The notes under the pieces: model-generated
The model's input: the letters and a program-made list of their open reading frames with translations, nothing else
Told to the model about the DNA's origin: nothing
Databases searched by the model: none
Shown: piece by piece, positions 19,658 through 28,161 of the stretch
How the letters are laid out: every line of letters starts with the position of its first letter
Position numbering within the stretch: the stretch's first letter is position 1
Made by a program: the position numbers and the translations under genes
DNA from: CAYRSS01 sp964426945
Lineage (GTDB): Bacteria > Planctomycetota > Phycisphaerae > UBA1845
Direction of reading: 5' to 3'
NCBI GenBank assembly: GCA_964426945.1
Contig: CAYRSS010000003.1
Span: 62,001-126,000 of the forward strand
DNA length: 64,000 nt

Positions 19658-21391
19658 TTACTCGTCCGACTTCTTCTCAGTTTCGGGCTCGGCCTTGGCT
19701 TCGCCGTTCTTTTCCTCTTCCGACGCCGCCTTCTCAGCCGGCTTGGCCGGCGGCTTCCCCTTCGGGCGGTTGAGCAGCGCTTCACGTGAACTGAGCCGCC
19801 CCTTGGTTCCCAGGCCGCCAGGCTGCTTGAGTACAGCGGAACTGGACTCTCCTGCCGCCGTCGGCGCGGTTGAGCCGTCCCGCATCGCCGGCGGATTGGT
19901 CACGCGGGCCCGCGGCCCGCTCCCCGTCCTGGGCGGCAGGGCGACGCGCGGTGCGGCGGCACCGTCGCCGGTCGCGAGCGACCCGTCCGGAGACTCCCCC
20001 GGTTTGACCGGCTCGCCATCGGGTCCGATGTCCACCGGCTGGTCCTCCGCGGTGTCGTTTCCCAGGAGGATTGCGGTCCTCGCTGCGCCATCGGGGCCGG
20101 CGGGAGCCACAGGCCCCTTCGAGAGGTCTCCCACCGGCTGCTCCGGCGCAGTAGTCGGCGTCGGCGTCTTCGCCACGCGAGCGGGAGCGCCCGCCCCGGC
20201 GCCTGCCGCAGGCTGGGCAGGCTGCTCAGCAGCGGGTTCGGTCTTCGCCACGGCAGCCTCGCCATCGGCTGTGGGGGTCGCGGCGGTCGGCTCGCCGTTG
20301 GTCGGGGCGGCCTCGGGCTGCGGCTCTGGCGCCGGCACGAACCGCCGGGCCGCGAGCTGAATCTCCGGGTAGTCCGTCGCCTCGTCGATGGTCAGCGGCG
20401 CCCCCAGCGACTCACCGATGGGGTAGATGAAGCGCTCGCCCTCACGGTCAACGAGCACGCCCCGCTGGTGCACGAAGAGCAGGTCGCCGCCGTCGAAGTC
20501 CTCGCCGACGCGAACGTAGCGATTCTCTTTCGAGCGGTCGTTGTAGAGCATCACCTCGTCGAACTTGCTGGCCCCGTCGCTCATCAGCAGGGCCATGGTG
20601 AGGCGATACTGATCGCGGTCGCGCCAGCGCCGATCCGGCGGCGGTGGCGGAGGAGGAGGAGGCGGAGCCGGCTTGTCGCGCTCGGGCTCGGCCCTCACCA
20701 CCTTCGGCGGATCGGGCCGGACGGCGACGACTTCCTTAAACTCCTGGAAGGGCTGGCGGGACCAGATTTCCGAGTAGTCGCTGCGGGCGTAGCGGACGAA
20801 CTGGGCCGGCTGGCGCAGGTCTTCGTCCTTGAGCCTGTCGAGCTGCTTGTGCTGAGGCAGAACCAGCACCTCGATCATGCAGGAGAGTTCGATGGCGTCG
20901 CGATCGCGGTCCTTCGACGATCGTCCGGCCGGAGCAAGCTTCGGATTGTTTACCGCCAGCAGGTAGGGAAGCTGGCTGATCTCCTTGAGGAGTTCGACGA
21001 TCTGCTTGAGCGACCCCTCGCCCGAGAGGTTGAACGTCAGCCGGCTGATCTGCGTCTGCTTGTCGACACTGTACTTGCGCGGCGGCGAGACGATGCCGCT
21101 CTCGATCCGGTGAGAGAGCAGCAGTTCGTCGAGCTGCTTCTTCACGCGGTTCTGCACCCGGTCGACATCCATCGAGCCCACCCGGTAGGCGTAGTCGCGG
21201 TAGTCGAAGCGTGCCTGGCTCAGTCGCGCCTCGCGCTCTTCGAGTTCCTCGAGACGCTGGGCGAGCCGGGCGTTTTCCTCGTCAATCGTGAGCAGCGGCT
21301 GGATGTACGCCGGGTAGACGTGGTTCATCACCACGAGCGAGCCGACGACACCCGCGAAGAGCCAGGTCAGGAGTCTGGTCCGCTTGTCCAT
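19658..21391 (-). CDS. PilO/GspM-like inner-membrane assembly protein with long acidic tail
   Basis: 577 residues. One transmembrane helix at about 8-28 is followed by a coiled coil (about 35-60), then a domain with RLTFNLSGEGSLKQIVELLKE-type strand-helix pattern typical of PilO/GspM ferredoxin-like folds. About 225-320 contain a poly-Pro stretch and a small beta-rich segment ending VDREGERFIYPIGE, reminiscent of PilP-type domains. The remaining half is Pro/Ala/Glu/Lys low complexity. The ATG at 21389-21391 lies 3 nt past the stop of the upstream PilM-PilN gene, with a GGGGGACG element before it. In T2SS/T4P, PilN-PilO or GspL-GspM heterodimers link the cytoplasmic motor to the periplasmic channel. 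The tail is much longer than in classical GspM and its role is unknown. Confidence 0.72.
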   Translation of the reverse strand: MDKRTRLLTWLFAGVVGSLVVMNHVYPAYIQPLLTIDEENARLAQRLEELEEREARLSQARFDYRDYAYRVGSMDVDRVQNRVKKQLDELLLSHRIESGIVSPPRKYSVDKQTQISRLTFNLSGEGSLKQIVELLKEISQLPYLLAVNNPKLAPAGRSSKDRDRDAIELSCMIEVLVLPQHKQLDRLKDEDLRQPAQFVRYARSDYSEIWSRQPFQEFKEVVAVRPDPPKVVRAEPERDKPAPPPPPPPPPPDRRWRDRDQYRLTMALLMSDGASKFDEVMLYNDRSKENRYVRVGEDFDGGDLLFVHQRGVLVDREGERFIYPIGESLGAPLTIDEATDYPEIQLAARRFVPAPEPQPEAAPTNGEPTAATPTADGEAAVAKTEPAAEQPAQPAAGAGAGAPARVAKTPTPTTAPEQPVGDLSKGPVAPAGPDGAARTAILLGNDTAEDQPVDIGPDGEPVKPGESPDGSLATGDGAAAPRVALPPRTGSGPRARVTNPPAMRDGSTAPTAAGESSSAVLKQPGGLGTKGRLSSREALLNRPKGKPPAKPAEKAASEEEKNGEAKAEPETEKKSDE

Positions 21392-21394
21392 CCG

Positions 21395-23020
21395 TCACGT
21401 CCCCCGCTCTGCGCGGCCCTTGGCCGGCGCGTCTGACAGCAGTTGCACGAAGAGATCCTGTCGGTAGGGATAGCTCTCACGATCGTCCGGCGTCGAACTG
21501 TTGCGAATCCGCGCCTTGAACCGCGCGGCCGACGCCCCCTCCCGCCGGAACTTGTTGAGCTCCTCGACGGCCTTGTGCGCCGTGGTCAGCTCCTTCGTGC
21601 GCGTCTTGATCACGATCGTGCGGTCGCGCTGGTCGAGTTCGATCTGCTCGACGACCAATTCCTTGTTCGAGGGCAGCGCGCTGACCAGGTCATGCAGCAC
21701 GTCCACCCACACGGGCGACTCACGGTCGAAGGCCTGGATCTCACGAACGAGCTTGAGAAACTTGTCTTTCTCGGTGCTGTCCTCTTCGAGTGCGCTGATC
21801 GACTTGGTGAGCATGGCCCGCCGGGCGCGGTCTTCCGAGGTGAGCTGTACGGCCGCAACGACCGAAGCCGCCACGAAGAGCACGACAACCGCGGCCACAC
21901 GGGGGGCGCGCATCAACCGCTTTCGCGTGGCGGTGATCGTCTGCTTGGGGTGCAGGAAGTCGAACGACCGTGCCGTTTCACCATAGAGCCCGATCAGCAG
22001 GCCCAGCGTCGCCGCATACGCCGCCGCCGCGGCGCCGCGCTCCGCATCGCCCAGGATGCCCTCTGCGCTGTACTGCGTCGCGTCGAGCTTCAGGCGGCTG
22101 CGAATGGCCGCGACCAGTTCGGCTTCGCAGCCGATGTCGCCTCCGACCACCACCTTGTCGATCTGCGCGCCGTGATCGTGAGCCCGGTACGCCTCGAGTG
22201 AGCGCGTCAGTTCGAGCATCAGCCCGTTCACGACGGCATCGACGCCGAACACCCCCGGCCGCCCCTCAAGCCGGCGCGGTTCGCCGAGGTCAATCGCGCT
22301 GTCGACGGCGTCCGGATCCTCGTCACCGCCGTCGATAGCGGCAATCAGCGACAAGCGCGGCCGCTCCTCGAAAGAGGAAGGCACCGCCACCGACGCCGCG
22401 CGGGAGAACGCCAGCCGCCCCTCGCGGATCACGTCGATCTCCGTCAGCACCGGGCCGACATCGATGAATACGATGCGCTCGGCGGGACGATCGTCGAAAT
22501 ATCGGCACACGGCGAGCTTGTTCGCGTGCGGACGCAGGCCGATGCGATCGAGCTTCAGCCCCGCCGCTTCGCAAGTCTGAACGTACATCTCCACGACTTC
22601 GCGCCGCACCGCCGCGACCAGTACGTCCGCCGTGGTCTGCCCCGGCTCGGTCGCAGGCAGGCTGAAGTCGACCGCCGCATCCGCCAAGGGAAACGGCAGT
22701 TCCTTGGCAATCTGGATCTGCACGATGCTGGGCAGCTCATCCGGCGCCGTGCAGGGCAACTTGAGCGTGTTGAGCACGGCCTGGTCGCGCGGAATGTCGA
22801 CCATGGCATGGCGCGTCGCGATTTTCTCTTTTTCGAGCGTCGCCTTGATGAACGCGCCCAGCGCAGCGGGGCTGGTCGCGTCGACCTCGCCCGGGATCGA
22901 CGCCGCCAGCACCTTCATCACCGAGAAGCTGCGCTTGGCCAGCTTCGCCTCGATGATTCGCACCGTGCGCGAATCCCAGTCGATAGCCAGTATGCGCTTA
23001 GGCCGGCTGCTAGCGTACAC
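21395..23020 (-). CDS. PilM-PilN fusion / GspL-type protein
   Basis: 541 residues. The first about 340 match the actin-like PilM fold: ILAIDWDSRTVRI at the N-terminus, the VDIPRDQAVLNTLKLP and PSIVQIQIAKELPFP segments, and FIDVGP as a phosphate-binding strand. A transmembrane helix at about 371-393 leads to a PilN-like periplasmic part with a coiled coil and the IELDQRDRTIVIKTRTKE strand region. One polypeptide carrying both is the GspL arrangement of type II secretion. Cytoplasmic GspL recruits the GspE ATPase. The start is a GTG at 23018-23020 with AAGGAG 8 nt upstream, and it overlaps gspK by 11 nt. The downstream PilO-type gene follows after 3 nt. Confidence 0.8.
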   Translation of the reverse strand: MYASSRPKRILAIDWDSRTVRIIEAKLAKRSFSVMKVLAASIPGEVDATSPAALGAFIKATLEKEKIATRHAMVDIPRDQAVLNTLKLPCTAPDELPSIVQIQIAKELPFPLADAAVDFSLPATEPGQTTADVLVAAVRREVVEMYVQTCEAAGLKLDRIGLRPHANKLAVCRYFDDRPAERIVFIDVGPVLTEIDVIREGRLAFSRAASVAVPSSFEERPRLSLIAAIDGGDEDPDAVDSAIDLGEPRRLEGRPGVFGVDAVVNGLMLELTRSLEAYRAHDHGAQIDKVVVGGDIGCEAELVAAIRSRLKLDATQYSAEGILGDAERGAAAAAYAATLGLLIGLYGETARSFDFLHPKQTITATRKRLMRAPRVAAVVVLFVAASVVAAVQLTSEDRARRAMLTKSISALEEDSTEKDKFLKLVREIQAFDRESPVWVDVLHDLVSALPSNKELVVEQIELDQRDRTIVIKTRTKELTTAHKAVEELNKFRREGASAARFKARIRNSSTPDDRESYPYRQDLFVQLLSDAPAKGRAERGT

Positions 23021-24899
23021 GCGCGTTCTCCTTGTCCTCTTCCCGGATCGGGAAGGTCGCGCCCAGGTGGCTCAGGTCGCGGTAGTACACCACCTGAGCA
23101 AGCGGCCCGACCGTGTCGAGCACGACGTGCAGCCGCGTCACCATCCCGAGATGATCGGCGTAACCCAGAGACTCGATGCTGAACTGCTGGGCGCGGGCCG
23201 TGATCAGCGGCGCGACCGCCACGTACGTCGGCAGGTCCATGACACCCTCGGTGACCAGCCACGCCGTCGTCGACTTCGTCTCCCAGTCGAGTTCCTGGCG
23301 GGCGGCGACGATGGCCGCCGCGAGTTCCTCCGTCATCCCCGGAATGGTGCCCAAGACCAACGCCGACGCCGTGTTGACATTGACGAGCCCGCGGATTTCG
23401 CGCTGCTGCGGCGGGACGAGCGTGGTCTTGTCCATGAGGATCGCCAGGTGGCGAGCGGGGTCGAGATTGGCCGGCGCGGCCCCTTCGGAGGCGGGCAGGA
23501 AGAGCGCCGCGGGCGACGTGAACTGCTGACCGGCGCTCCCGCCGCCGGTGGGGGTTCCACCCGGCTGGCCGGCGCCGCCCTCCGCACCGTCCGATTCGTC
23601 CTCTCCATCCATGGAGGGCTGCGGCTGACCGTCGTCCTCCTCCTCGTCGCCCTTGGGCTCATCGCCTCCGCCGCCGGTCGGCTGGGCCTGGCTGCGCACC
23701 GCCGACTTCGGGTCCGTCGGCGCCTCGCTACCCTCGATACGGCGGTTGCGTCCCTCGGGCTTGTCGGTTGCGCTGGTCGCGGGCGTCAGCGTGCGCGGGC
23801 GAACCGTGCCGCGGGTGTTGCCACCGCCTCGTGTTGCTTCATCGGAACCAGCGGTCGGAGCCTGCCCGCCGCCGATCTGGCCGCCTTCGCCGGCCTCTCG
23901 TCCCCCACCGGCGCGGCCGCGACCACCCGCCCCGCCACCGCCGCCGCCTGATCCGCCGGCCGAAGTAAGACGCGATATCCCCGCGACGATCTCGGCCACG
24001 ACGGCCGGCTCATCGGGGAACATCAGCTCAAGTTCAACCCGAACCTGATTTGCGTCGCCGCGCAGGTAGACGCGCTGGCGGTTGTCGTTGGCGACGTTCG
24101 ACTCATAGGCCAAAGTGGTCAGATACGGGTACAGCCCGCGGTTGAGTACACCGTCCTGATTGTCCAGCGGGAAGGTCTCGTCTCCGTCGTTCTCGTTGTC
24201 GGTGAGCAGGCCGTTGCGGTCGAAGTCCTCGCCGTAGAGGATCTGGGGCGTCATCCCCTTGACCAGCAGCAGTTCCTCGACCGTGTCGAAGTCGGCGTTC
24301 TTGACCTTGTAGGGCACGGGCAGTTCGGCGTAGTAGTCGCCCTCGGTGTCGAGCGCCTCGGATCGCGACTCGCTGTCGGTGTCGCGCCAATCGAGGATCG
24401 CGTCGACGATATCCTGCGGGATGATCTCCTGTTCTTCCTCGCCGATGGCCGCCCGCACGAGAGCCAGCAGTTGATCTGATGTGGCCGTGTTGAGGTTGAG
24501 CCGCGATGCTTCGTCGGTGAGGCCGAAGCGGATGAAGTCCTCGTCGTCGGTCGGGTCATCGGCGACGATGCTGAAGCGGAACCCTGGCGAACCCTCGCCA
24601 TATTCCTCGTCGCCGCCGACGGACGCCTGGTCCTCTTCGGCTGCCCAGACGATCACGCGATGCAGTTCGTCCGGATTGTTGTACCACACGTCCATGTCGA
24701 AGCGGGACGCACGGAGCATGAGGATGACCTTCTGGATCCCCGCTTCGGCGGCCATGCGCGTCTGCATGCGGAACGTGGTGGCCTGAAGCGCCGAGAGGTC
24801 CGCGTGCACGTTGAAGGAGTAGCCCGCCACCAGCACGCCCAGCACAAGCAGGACGACCAGCACCACGGGCAGAATCACACCTCGACGCGCAGCAGTCAT
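23010..24899 (-). CDS. gspK: GspK-like minor pseudopilin, enlarged
   Basis: 629 residues, about twice the usual GspK. The prepilin signal is RRG followed by VILPVVLVVLLVLG, which lacks the +5 Glu as is typical for GspK. A helix-hairpin-helix-like region with NLNTATSDQLLALV (about 136-155) and an acidic DWRDTDSE calcium-site-like segment follow. A second NVNTASALVLGTIPGM motif lies near residue 505. Between them, about 313-466, sits a Gly/Ser/Pro/Glu-rich low-complexity insert. GspK caps the pseudopilus tip with GspI and GspJ. The gene shares a 4-nt ATGA overlap with gspJ upstream and an 11-nt overlap with the GspL-type gene downstream, so the genes are tightly coupled. Confidence 0.85.
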   Translation of the reverse strand: MTAARRGVILPVVLVVLLVLGVLVAGYSFNVHADLSALQATTFRMQTRMAAEAGIQKVILMLRASRFDMDVWYNNPDELHRVIVWAAEEDQASVGGDEEYGEGSPGFRFSIVADDPTDDEDFIRFGLTDEASRLNLNTATSDQLLALVRAAIGEEEQEIIPQDIVDAILDWRDTDSESRSEALDTEGDYYAELPVPYKVKNADFDTVEELLLVKGMTPQILYGEDFDRNGLLTDNENDGDETFPLDNQDGVLNRGLYPYLTTLAYESNVANDNRQRVYLRGDANQVRVELELMFPDEPAVVAEIVAGISRLTSAGGSGGGGGGAGGRGRAGGGREAGEGGQIGGGQAPTAGSDEATRGGGNTRGTVRPRTLTPATSATDKPEGRNRRIEGSEAPTDPKSAVRSQAQPTGGGGDEPKGDEEEDDGQPQPSMDGEDESDGAEGGAGQPGGTPTGGGSAGQQFTSPAALFLPASEGAAPANLDPARHLAILMDKTTLVPPQQREIRGLVNVNTASALVLGTIPGMTEELAAAIVAARQELDWETKSTTAWLVTEGVMDLPTYVAVAPLITARAQQFSIESLGYADHLGMVTRLHVVLDTVGPLAQVVYYRDLSHLGATFPIREEDKENARVR

Positions 24900-25921
24900 T
24901 CGCCGGTCAACTCCTTCACGAGGGCCTGGCTTTCCTTCGTGATCCGCGAGCGGAAAAACATGTCCGCCTGGTGAATCCGGACCACGACGGTGTACTGGTC
25001 GGCCGGCTGGCGTTCACAGTCCGACGGATCCTCGTTCATGCACTCGCAGGCACGGTCCACGATTTCCTTCTTCACCTCGTCGACACCGAACTCCTCGCCG
25101 TAGGGGGCCCAGGGCTCAAACCCGACGGTGATCTGGATCAGTTGGGGCAGCGCGGCTTCGCCCGTGATGTCCCAGTCGTCCCACCACTTCTTGCCGTCGT
25201 AGTAGCAGAACCGCAGGTAGCGGATCTCCGGGGCGTAGAGCTCTTCCCACTGAATCTCGCTGCCGTCGGCCTCCTCCATCTCGGGGTCGGCGAGTTCATC
25301 CTCGGCGCCGGCTTCCTCGCCGTCCGTCCCCTCCTCGCCCCCTGCACCCTCGCCGGCCACCTCGCGCGGGATGCCGAACCCGCTCGATCCGCCGGTGGTG
25401 ATCTCGATCGTCTCGCCGCGCTGGCTGGCATCCTCGGCAAAGGCAGCGCCGGTTTCAGCGCTATCCTGGCGGGGCACGCGCAGCTCGACCCGCGCCAGCC
25501 CGAGCGGCATTTCAAAGCCTTCCTCGTGGATGACGCCGGGATGCCGCGCGAGCTTGTACTCGACCTTGTGCAGGTCGAACTCGCCCAGCGGCTCCTGCGC
25601 CGCCGACGCGGCCGCCCGCCACCGGCCCATCTCTACGCCAGGCGTCCGGTAGGACACCAGCCAGAGCCGATCCGGCTCGCCGCGCACGCTCACGTCGCGG
25701 AAGCGCGATTCGGAAGCGATCTGGCGGATCTCCGTGGCCATCCGGTCGACGATGGTTCGTGCCAGTTGCAGGCGACCGACCGACCGCAGCCCCGCGTCGC
25801 GCGAGGCCAACGACGCGGAGTAGAACCAGTAGGTCAGCCCCGACAGAACCACGAGCAGCCCCATCGCGAGCACGACCTCAATCAGCGACAGGCCCCGCCG
25901 GGCACGATGCCTGGGCAGCAT
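24896..25921 (-). CDS. gspJ: GspJ-like minor pseudopilin
   Basis: 341 residues. The prepilin motif RRG followed by LSLIEVVLAMGLLVV has the canonical Gly at -1 and Glu at +5. The conserved GspJ-like region RLQLARTIVDRMATEIRQ follows the hydrophobic helix. About residues 170-225 are a Gly/Glu/Asp-rich insert not found in short GspJ proteins. The beta-rich C-terminal part follows (YLRFCYYDGKKWWDDW). GspJ is part of the pseudopilus tip complex. The start is supported by a GGGGGACGGTGAG stretch just upstream, and the gene begins 3 nt after gspI ends. H, I and J are separated mainly by order and motif, so the I/J labels are less certain than the pseudopilin identity. Confidence 0.82.
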   Translation of the reverse strand: MLPRHRARRGLSLIEVVLAMGLLVVLSGLTYWFYSASLASRDAGLRSVGRLQLARTIVDRMATEIRQIASESRFRDVSVRGEPDRLWLVSYRTPGVEMGRWRAAASAAQEPLGEFDLHKVEYKLARHPGVIHEEGFEMPLGLARVELRVPRQDSAETGAAFAEDASQRGETIEITTGGSSGFGIPREVAGEGAGGEEGTDGEEAGAEDELADPEMEEADGSEIQWEELYAPEIRYLRFCYYDGKKWWDDWDITGEAALPQLIQITVGFEPWAPYGEEFGVDEVKKEIVDRACECMNEDPSDCERQPADQYTVVVRIHQADMFFRSRITKESQALVKELTGE

Positions 25922-25924
25922 GGC

Positions 25925-26674
25925 TCACCGTCCCCCGCCGGTGGCGTCTTCGCCTCCGGCCAGCTCTTCGAGGAGACCCGACGACTCCAGCGCCTCGCGA
26001 ACATCGGGCGGCAGACTCGACAGCAACTGGGACACATCCATTCCGAACGCCGACATCAGCACGGGGAGCGACTCCATGAGCTGCTCCGTATCGAGCCGGG
26101 CGAAAATCGACGGATCGAAGTTGTTGATGTCCAGCCCTTCAATGCCCAGGTCAGACAGCCGCTTGCCGAGATCTTCGAGTTCGTCCTCGCGCAGGCCGAA
26201 GTCCTCGGCGAAGTTGAGCGCCCGCGGTCGCGCACGGAAGAAGTAGAACTTGTAGAGCACTTCGGCGTTGTCGTGGTCGAAGTCCTCTTCCTCGTAGTCC
26301 GCCCGCCGGGCGTAAAGCACTTCCAGCGTAAGGCGGTACAGATCCTCCGTCGTCGTCTCGTCGGTGATCAGGCGCCAGCCGAAGTCGGGATATCGCGGGC
26401 CAAAGTCCTCTTCTTCGATGTCGTCGACCGAGTTGAGCTCGATCAGCCCCGTGTCCATGTGGGCCAGCTGCATCTCGGCCAGCATCAGCGCCCGCAGGCG
26501 CAGCTCCATTTGGCGGATCGAGGTGTCCGACTGCTGCACCTGAGAACCGAGCATCGCCAGGCCGAGCGTCAGCAGACCCGTGGCCACGACGGTCTCAAGC
26601 AGTACGTAGGCCCGCCGCGGACTGCGCCCGCGCGGGCCGGCCTCGTGTCGCCATGTCTGCCCCTGTCGGATCAC
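25925..26674 (-). CDS. gspI: GspI-like minor pseudopilin
   Basis: 249 residues. The N-terminus RRA then YVLLETVVATGLLTLGLA is a type IV prepilin signal with Glu at +5 but Ala instead of Gly at -1. The helix continues into RALMLAEMQLAHMDTG, similar to GspI. The rest is acidic and rich in Leu/Glu/Asp, with a Gly-rich end. The gene starts with a GTG (26672-26674) that overlaps the gspH stop by 4 nt, showing translational coupling. GspI nucleates the pseudopilus tip complex with J and K. The C-terminal part from about residue 130 does not resemble classical GspI to my eye. Confidence 0.75.
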   Translation of the reverse strand: MIRQGQTWRHEAGPRGRSPRRAYVLLETVVATGLLTLGLAMLGSQVQQSDTSIRQMELRLRALMLAEMQLAHMDTGLIELNSVDDIEEEDFGPRYPDFGWRLITDETTTEDLYRLTLEVLYARRADYEEEDFDHDNAEVLYKFYFFRARPRALNFAEDFGLREDELEDLGKRLSDLGIEGLDINNFDPSIFARLDTEQLMESLPVLMSAFGMDVSQLLSSLPPDVREALESSGLLEELAGGEDATGGGR

Positions 26675-27513
26675 GGCTCAATGCTCCCGTCTTTCAGCTC
26701 TCCGCTCTCGACCTTGTCGGTGCGGGTGACGAGGTCCTCGTACCCGCTGATCACCCGACGCTCCTGGATCTCCAGCACGTCGTCCTCGGTCAGCACGCGC
26801 GCCGTCAGCAGGTCCTGCCGCAGGACCGCGGGCCAGTGCTTCTCTTCGAAGAGATCGAGCTCTTCGTCGTAGAACGGGCGCTGCACCCACGACTGGCCGG
26901 TGAAGCCATCGACAATCACCTCGAGGCGGATCTCCTCGACCAGGTCGCGCAGGTCCGTGTTCCGCGGGGCCTCGGTCAGCACGAAGGTGACCCACTCGCA
27001 CGAACCGTCCGGCTCGATCACCAGTGGCGGCCGCTCCGGGTCGAAGTCTTCGAACGCCTCGACCTGGAGCTGTTCGATCTCGGAGGTCCGGCTCTTGCGC
27101 AGCCGCTGAAGCTCCTCGATCGTCGGACGGCCCAGGCGGACCTCTGCACACCAGACGCGGCCGAGCAGGGTGTTGCCCACAACCCAGGACTCACGCACCG
27201 GGCTGAACACCTGGGGCTCGTCCATCGGGTCGTTTTCACGCTCGATGATGGGCTGTTCGCCCGCCTTCCCGTCCTCGCGCTCGTCCTCGGTAGCGAAGCG
27301 GATGCGATACCGCTTGCCGTCGAACTGAGCCTGCGAACGGACCAGCGAGACCATCGCCCCGAGCTGCCGGGCCGACATCTCCAGCGAACGCGATCGAACC
27401 TGCTGGAGCAGAGCGGGCATCGCCATCGCGGCCAGCAGAACCAGCATGCCGCAGACGAGGAGCACCTCGACCAGGGTCAGCGCGGTCCTGCGTGTCTGCC
27501 GCCTGCAAGCCAT
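26671..27513 (-). CDS. gspH: GspH-like minor pseudopilin
   Basis: 280 residues. The prepilin signal RRTA then LTLVEVLLVCGMLVLLAAMA has Glu at +5 and Ala at -1. The helix runs into MPALLQQVRSRSLEMSARQL and then SLVRSQAQFDGKRYRIRF, which fits the GspH pattern of an ARQL/LVRSQA segment followed by a beta domain. It is longer than typical GspH (about 170), with a charged middle part. The ATG at 27511-27513 has AGGATGA upstream. It lies between gspG and gspI, as in standard T2SS gene order. Confidence 0.8.
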   Translation of the reverse strand: MACRRQTRRTALTLVEVLLVCGMLVLLAAMAMPALLQQVRSRSLEMSARQLGAMVSLVRSQAQFDGKRYRIRFATEDEREDGKAGEQPIIERENDPMDEPQVFSPVRESWVVGNTLLGRVWCAEVRLGRPTIEELQRLRKSRTSEIEQLQVEAFEDFDPERPPLVIEPDGSCEWVTFVLTEAPRNTDLRDLVEEIRLEVIVDGFTGQSWVQRPFYDEELDLFEEKHWPAVLRQDLLTARVLTEDDVLEIQERRVISGYEDLVTRTDKVESGELKDGSIEP

Positions 27514-27576
27514 GCCGTCATCCTGCGCCGCAGGCAGCCACCGGGCGGCGGCGCCGCCCCGGGCCCGCGAGTCGGC

Positions 27577-28068
27577 CTAGGTCTCGCTCCAGTTCTTGAT
27601 GTCGTCACTGCCTTCCTTGCCGCCGTCATCCTTGCGGTCCGGGCCCTTGCTCCACAGGTCGTAGCCGTCCTCGTTGACGTCGCCTGGGCTGCGGTACATG
27701 TAGGGCTCGCCCCACGAGTCCTTGAGGTCTTCCAGCTTGCCCTCCATGTACGGGCCCTTGTAGTTCTCCTCGTTGCGGTCCTTCTTGGTCTGGTACAGCG
27801 CGGCCAGCCCCTCGCTGGTCTCGGGGTACTGCCCCATGTCCCACTTGTAGGCTTCGAGAGCCTTGCCGACGGGACCGCTGCGACCGATCTGGGCCTTCAC
27901 CAGGTCGATGCGCGCCTGCTCGGCCTGGCTGAACAGCTTCGGCACGGCAAACGCCGCCAGCAGCGCGAGAATCCCCGCAACCAGCAGGATTTCGATCAGC
28001 GTGAAGCCCGAGCGCCGCCGTCCGGTGCTCCGCCGCATCACATGCTTCTTCACTTCGTGGCTATTCAT
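27577..28068 (-). CDS. gspG: Major pseudopilin GspG
   Basis: 163 residues, the usual size. The signal RRRSG then FTLIEILLVAGILALLAAF has Gly at -1 and Glu at +5. The globular domain has the GspG hallmarks MGQYPETSEGLAALY, a DSWGEPYMYRSPG segment and a C-terminal acidic calcium-loop-like region with DLWSKGPD. GspG polymerises into the pseudopilus that pushes substrates through the secretin. The ATG at 28066-28068 is used; a later ATG (codon 11) is also possible because the leader is long (about 20 residues before the Gly). The gene sits 93 nt after gspF. Confidence 0.93.
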   Translation of the reverse strand: MNSHEVKKHVMRRSTGRRRSGFTLIEILLVAGILALLAAFAVPKLFSQAEQARIDLVKAQIGRSGPVGKALEAYKWDMGQYPETSEGLAALYQTKKDRNEENYKGPYMEGKLEDLKDSWGEPYMYRSPGDVNEDGYDLWSKGPDRKDDGGKEGSDDIKNWSET

Positions 28069-28161
28069 ATTGCTCTACTCCTGTCACTCGACCACGCGGC
28101 GGCCCGCCCGGCGAAGCCACCGACAACGCTCGTTATTCCTCAACCACGCCGTCGCAGGATC

